Source of the DNA: an uncultured Erysipelotrichaceae bacterium
Lineage (GTDB): Bacteria; Bacillota_I; Bacilli_A; Erysipelotrichales; Erysipelotrichaceae
DNA length: 6,174 nt
Direction: 5' to 3'
Assembly: GCA_937893225.1 (NCBI GenBank)
Contig: CALBJM010000120.1
Span: forward strand, 1-6,174
The notes below the pieces were generated by a model. It worked only from the letters and a program-made list of their open reading frames with translations. It ran no database searches and was not told the DNA's origin. How positions within the stretch are numbered: position 1 is the stretch's first letter; the number at the start of each line of letters is the position of its first letter. Positions 6,121-6,174 of the stretch are shown piece by piece. A program made the position numbers and the translations under genes.

Positions 6121-6174
6121 TTTTCATGAAAGTTTTGGTCTAAAATTATGAAAACTATGAAAATTTTCATAATT
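6121..6174. promoter_or_regulatory. Cluster of TATGAAAA half-sites with a 16-bp perfect palindrome; candidate operator upstream of the opp promoter
   Basis: Reading the plus strand, TATGAAAA occurs at 6147-6154 and 6156-6163 as a 9-base tandem, and inverted as TTTTCATA at 6164-6171. The last two form the perfect palindrome TATGAAAATTTTCATA. The outer copies also form an 11-base inverted repeat (6144-6154 and 6164-6174). A related TTTTCATGAAA lies at 6121-6131, nearer the promoter. The array sits about 14 to 67 bases upstream of the -35 box, a place for an activator or an upstream-bound repressor. The regulator is unknown. The array reaches the window edge and may continue. Confidence 0.5.

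Noticed and set aside
6118..6134. A firm CodY binding site call
   Set aside because: The centre has one base more than the CodY consensus and the host is unknown, so it is only raised as a possibility.
6156..6171. Perfect palindrome read as a terminator of an upstream gene
   Set aside because: The stem is almost all A-T with no usable loop and no GC-rich part, so it would be a poor terminator; a DNA-binding site fits better.

Overview
The window is one contiguous piece of an oligopeptide ABC importer operon, all on the minus strand. In transcription order it holds a promoter region (about 6174-6054), oppA (6053-4050), an intercistronic hairpin (4021-3987), oppB (3944-2457), oppC (2457-1534), oppD (1521-457) and the first 152 codons of oppF (456 to the window edge). 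The DNA is AT-rich, Shine-Dalgarno (SD) sites are strong (AGGAGG type), and the binding protein is a lipoprotein. This points to a low-G+C Gram-positive (Bacillota). A host in or near Erysipelotrichia or Lactobacillales is plausible, but nothing here fixes the genus.

Gene order, protein lengths and motifs fit the streptococcal Ami subtype (amiA-amiC-amiD-amiE-amiF) better than classical enteric Opp. The strongest sign is the OppB/AmiC-like permease: it is 495 residues, with about 240 extracytoplasmic residues inserted after the first membrane segment. The OppD-like ATPase also lacks the C-terminal cysteines common in OppD/DppD. OppA would capture peptides outside the cell, OppB and OppC would form the membrane channel, and OppD and OppF would power it as an ATPase heterodimer.

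Expression looks layered. A sigma-A-type promoter (TTGACT, 18 bp, TAAAAT) precedes oppA, and upstream of it lies a cluster of TATGAAAA half-sites including a 16-bp perfect palindrome, likely an operator or UP region. A 16-bp hairpin with a weak U tract follows oppA and probably sets the usual excess of binding protein over permease. oppB then starts at TTG with a strong SD, while oppB-oppC and oppD-oppF overlap or abut in ways that suggest translational coupling.

I see no wholly new system, RNA gene, CRISPR array, mobile element or phage gene. The main points for follow-up are the SD/anti-SD-bearing hairpin with an 11-codon ORF leading into it, the upstream palindrome cluster, and the extracytoplasmic cysteine pairs in OppA and OppB. 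No stretch over 300 bases is without a gene; the longest are 121 bases upstream of oppA and 105 bases between oppA and oppB.
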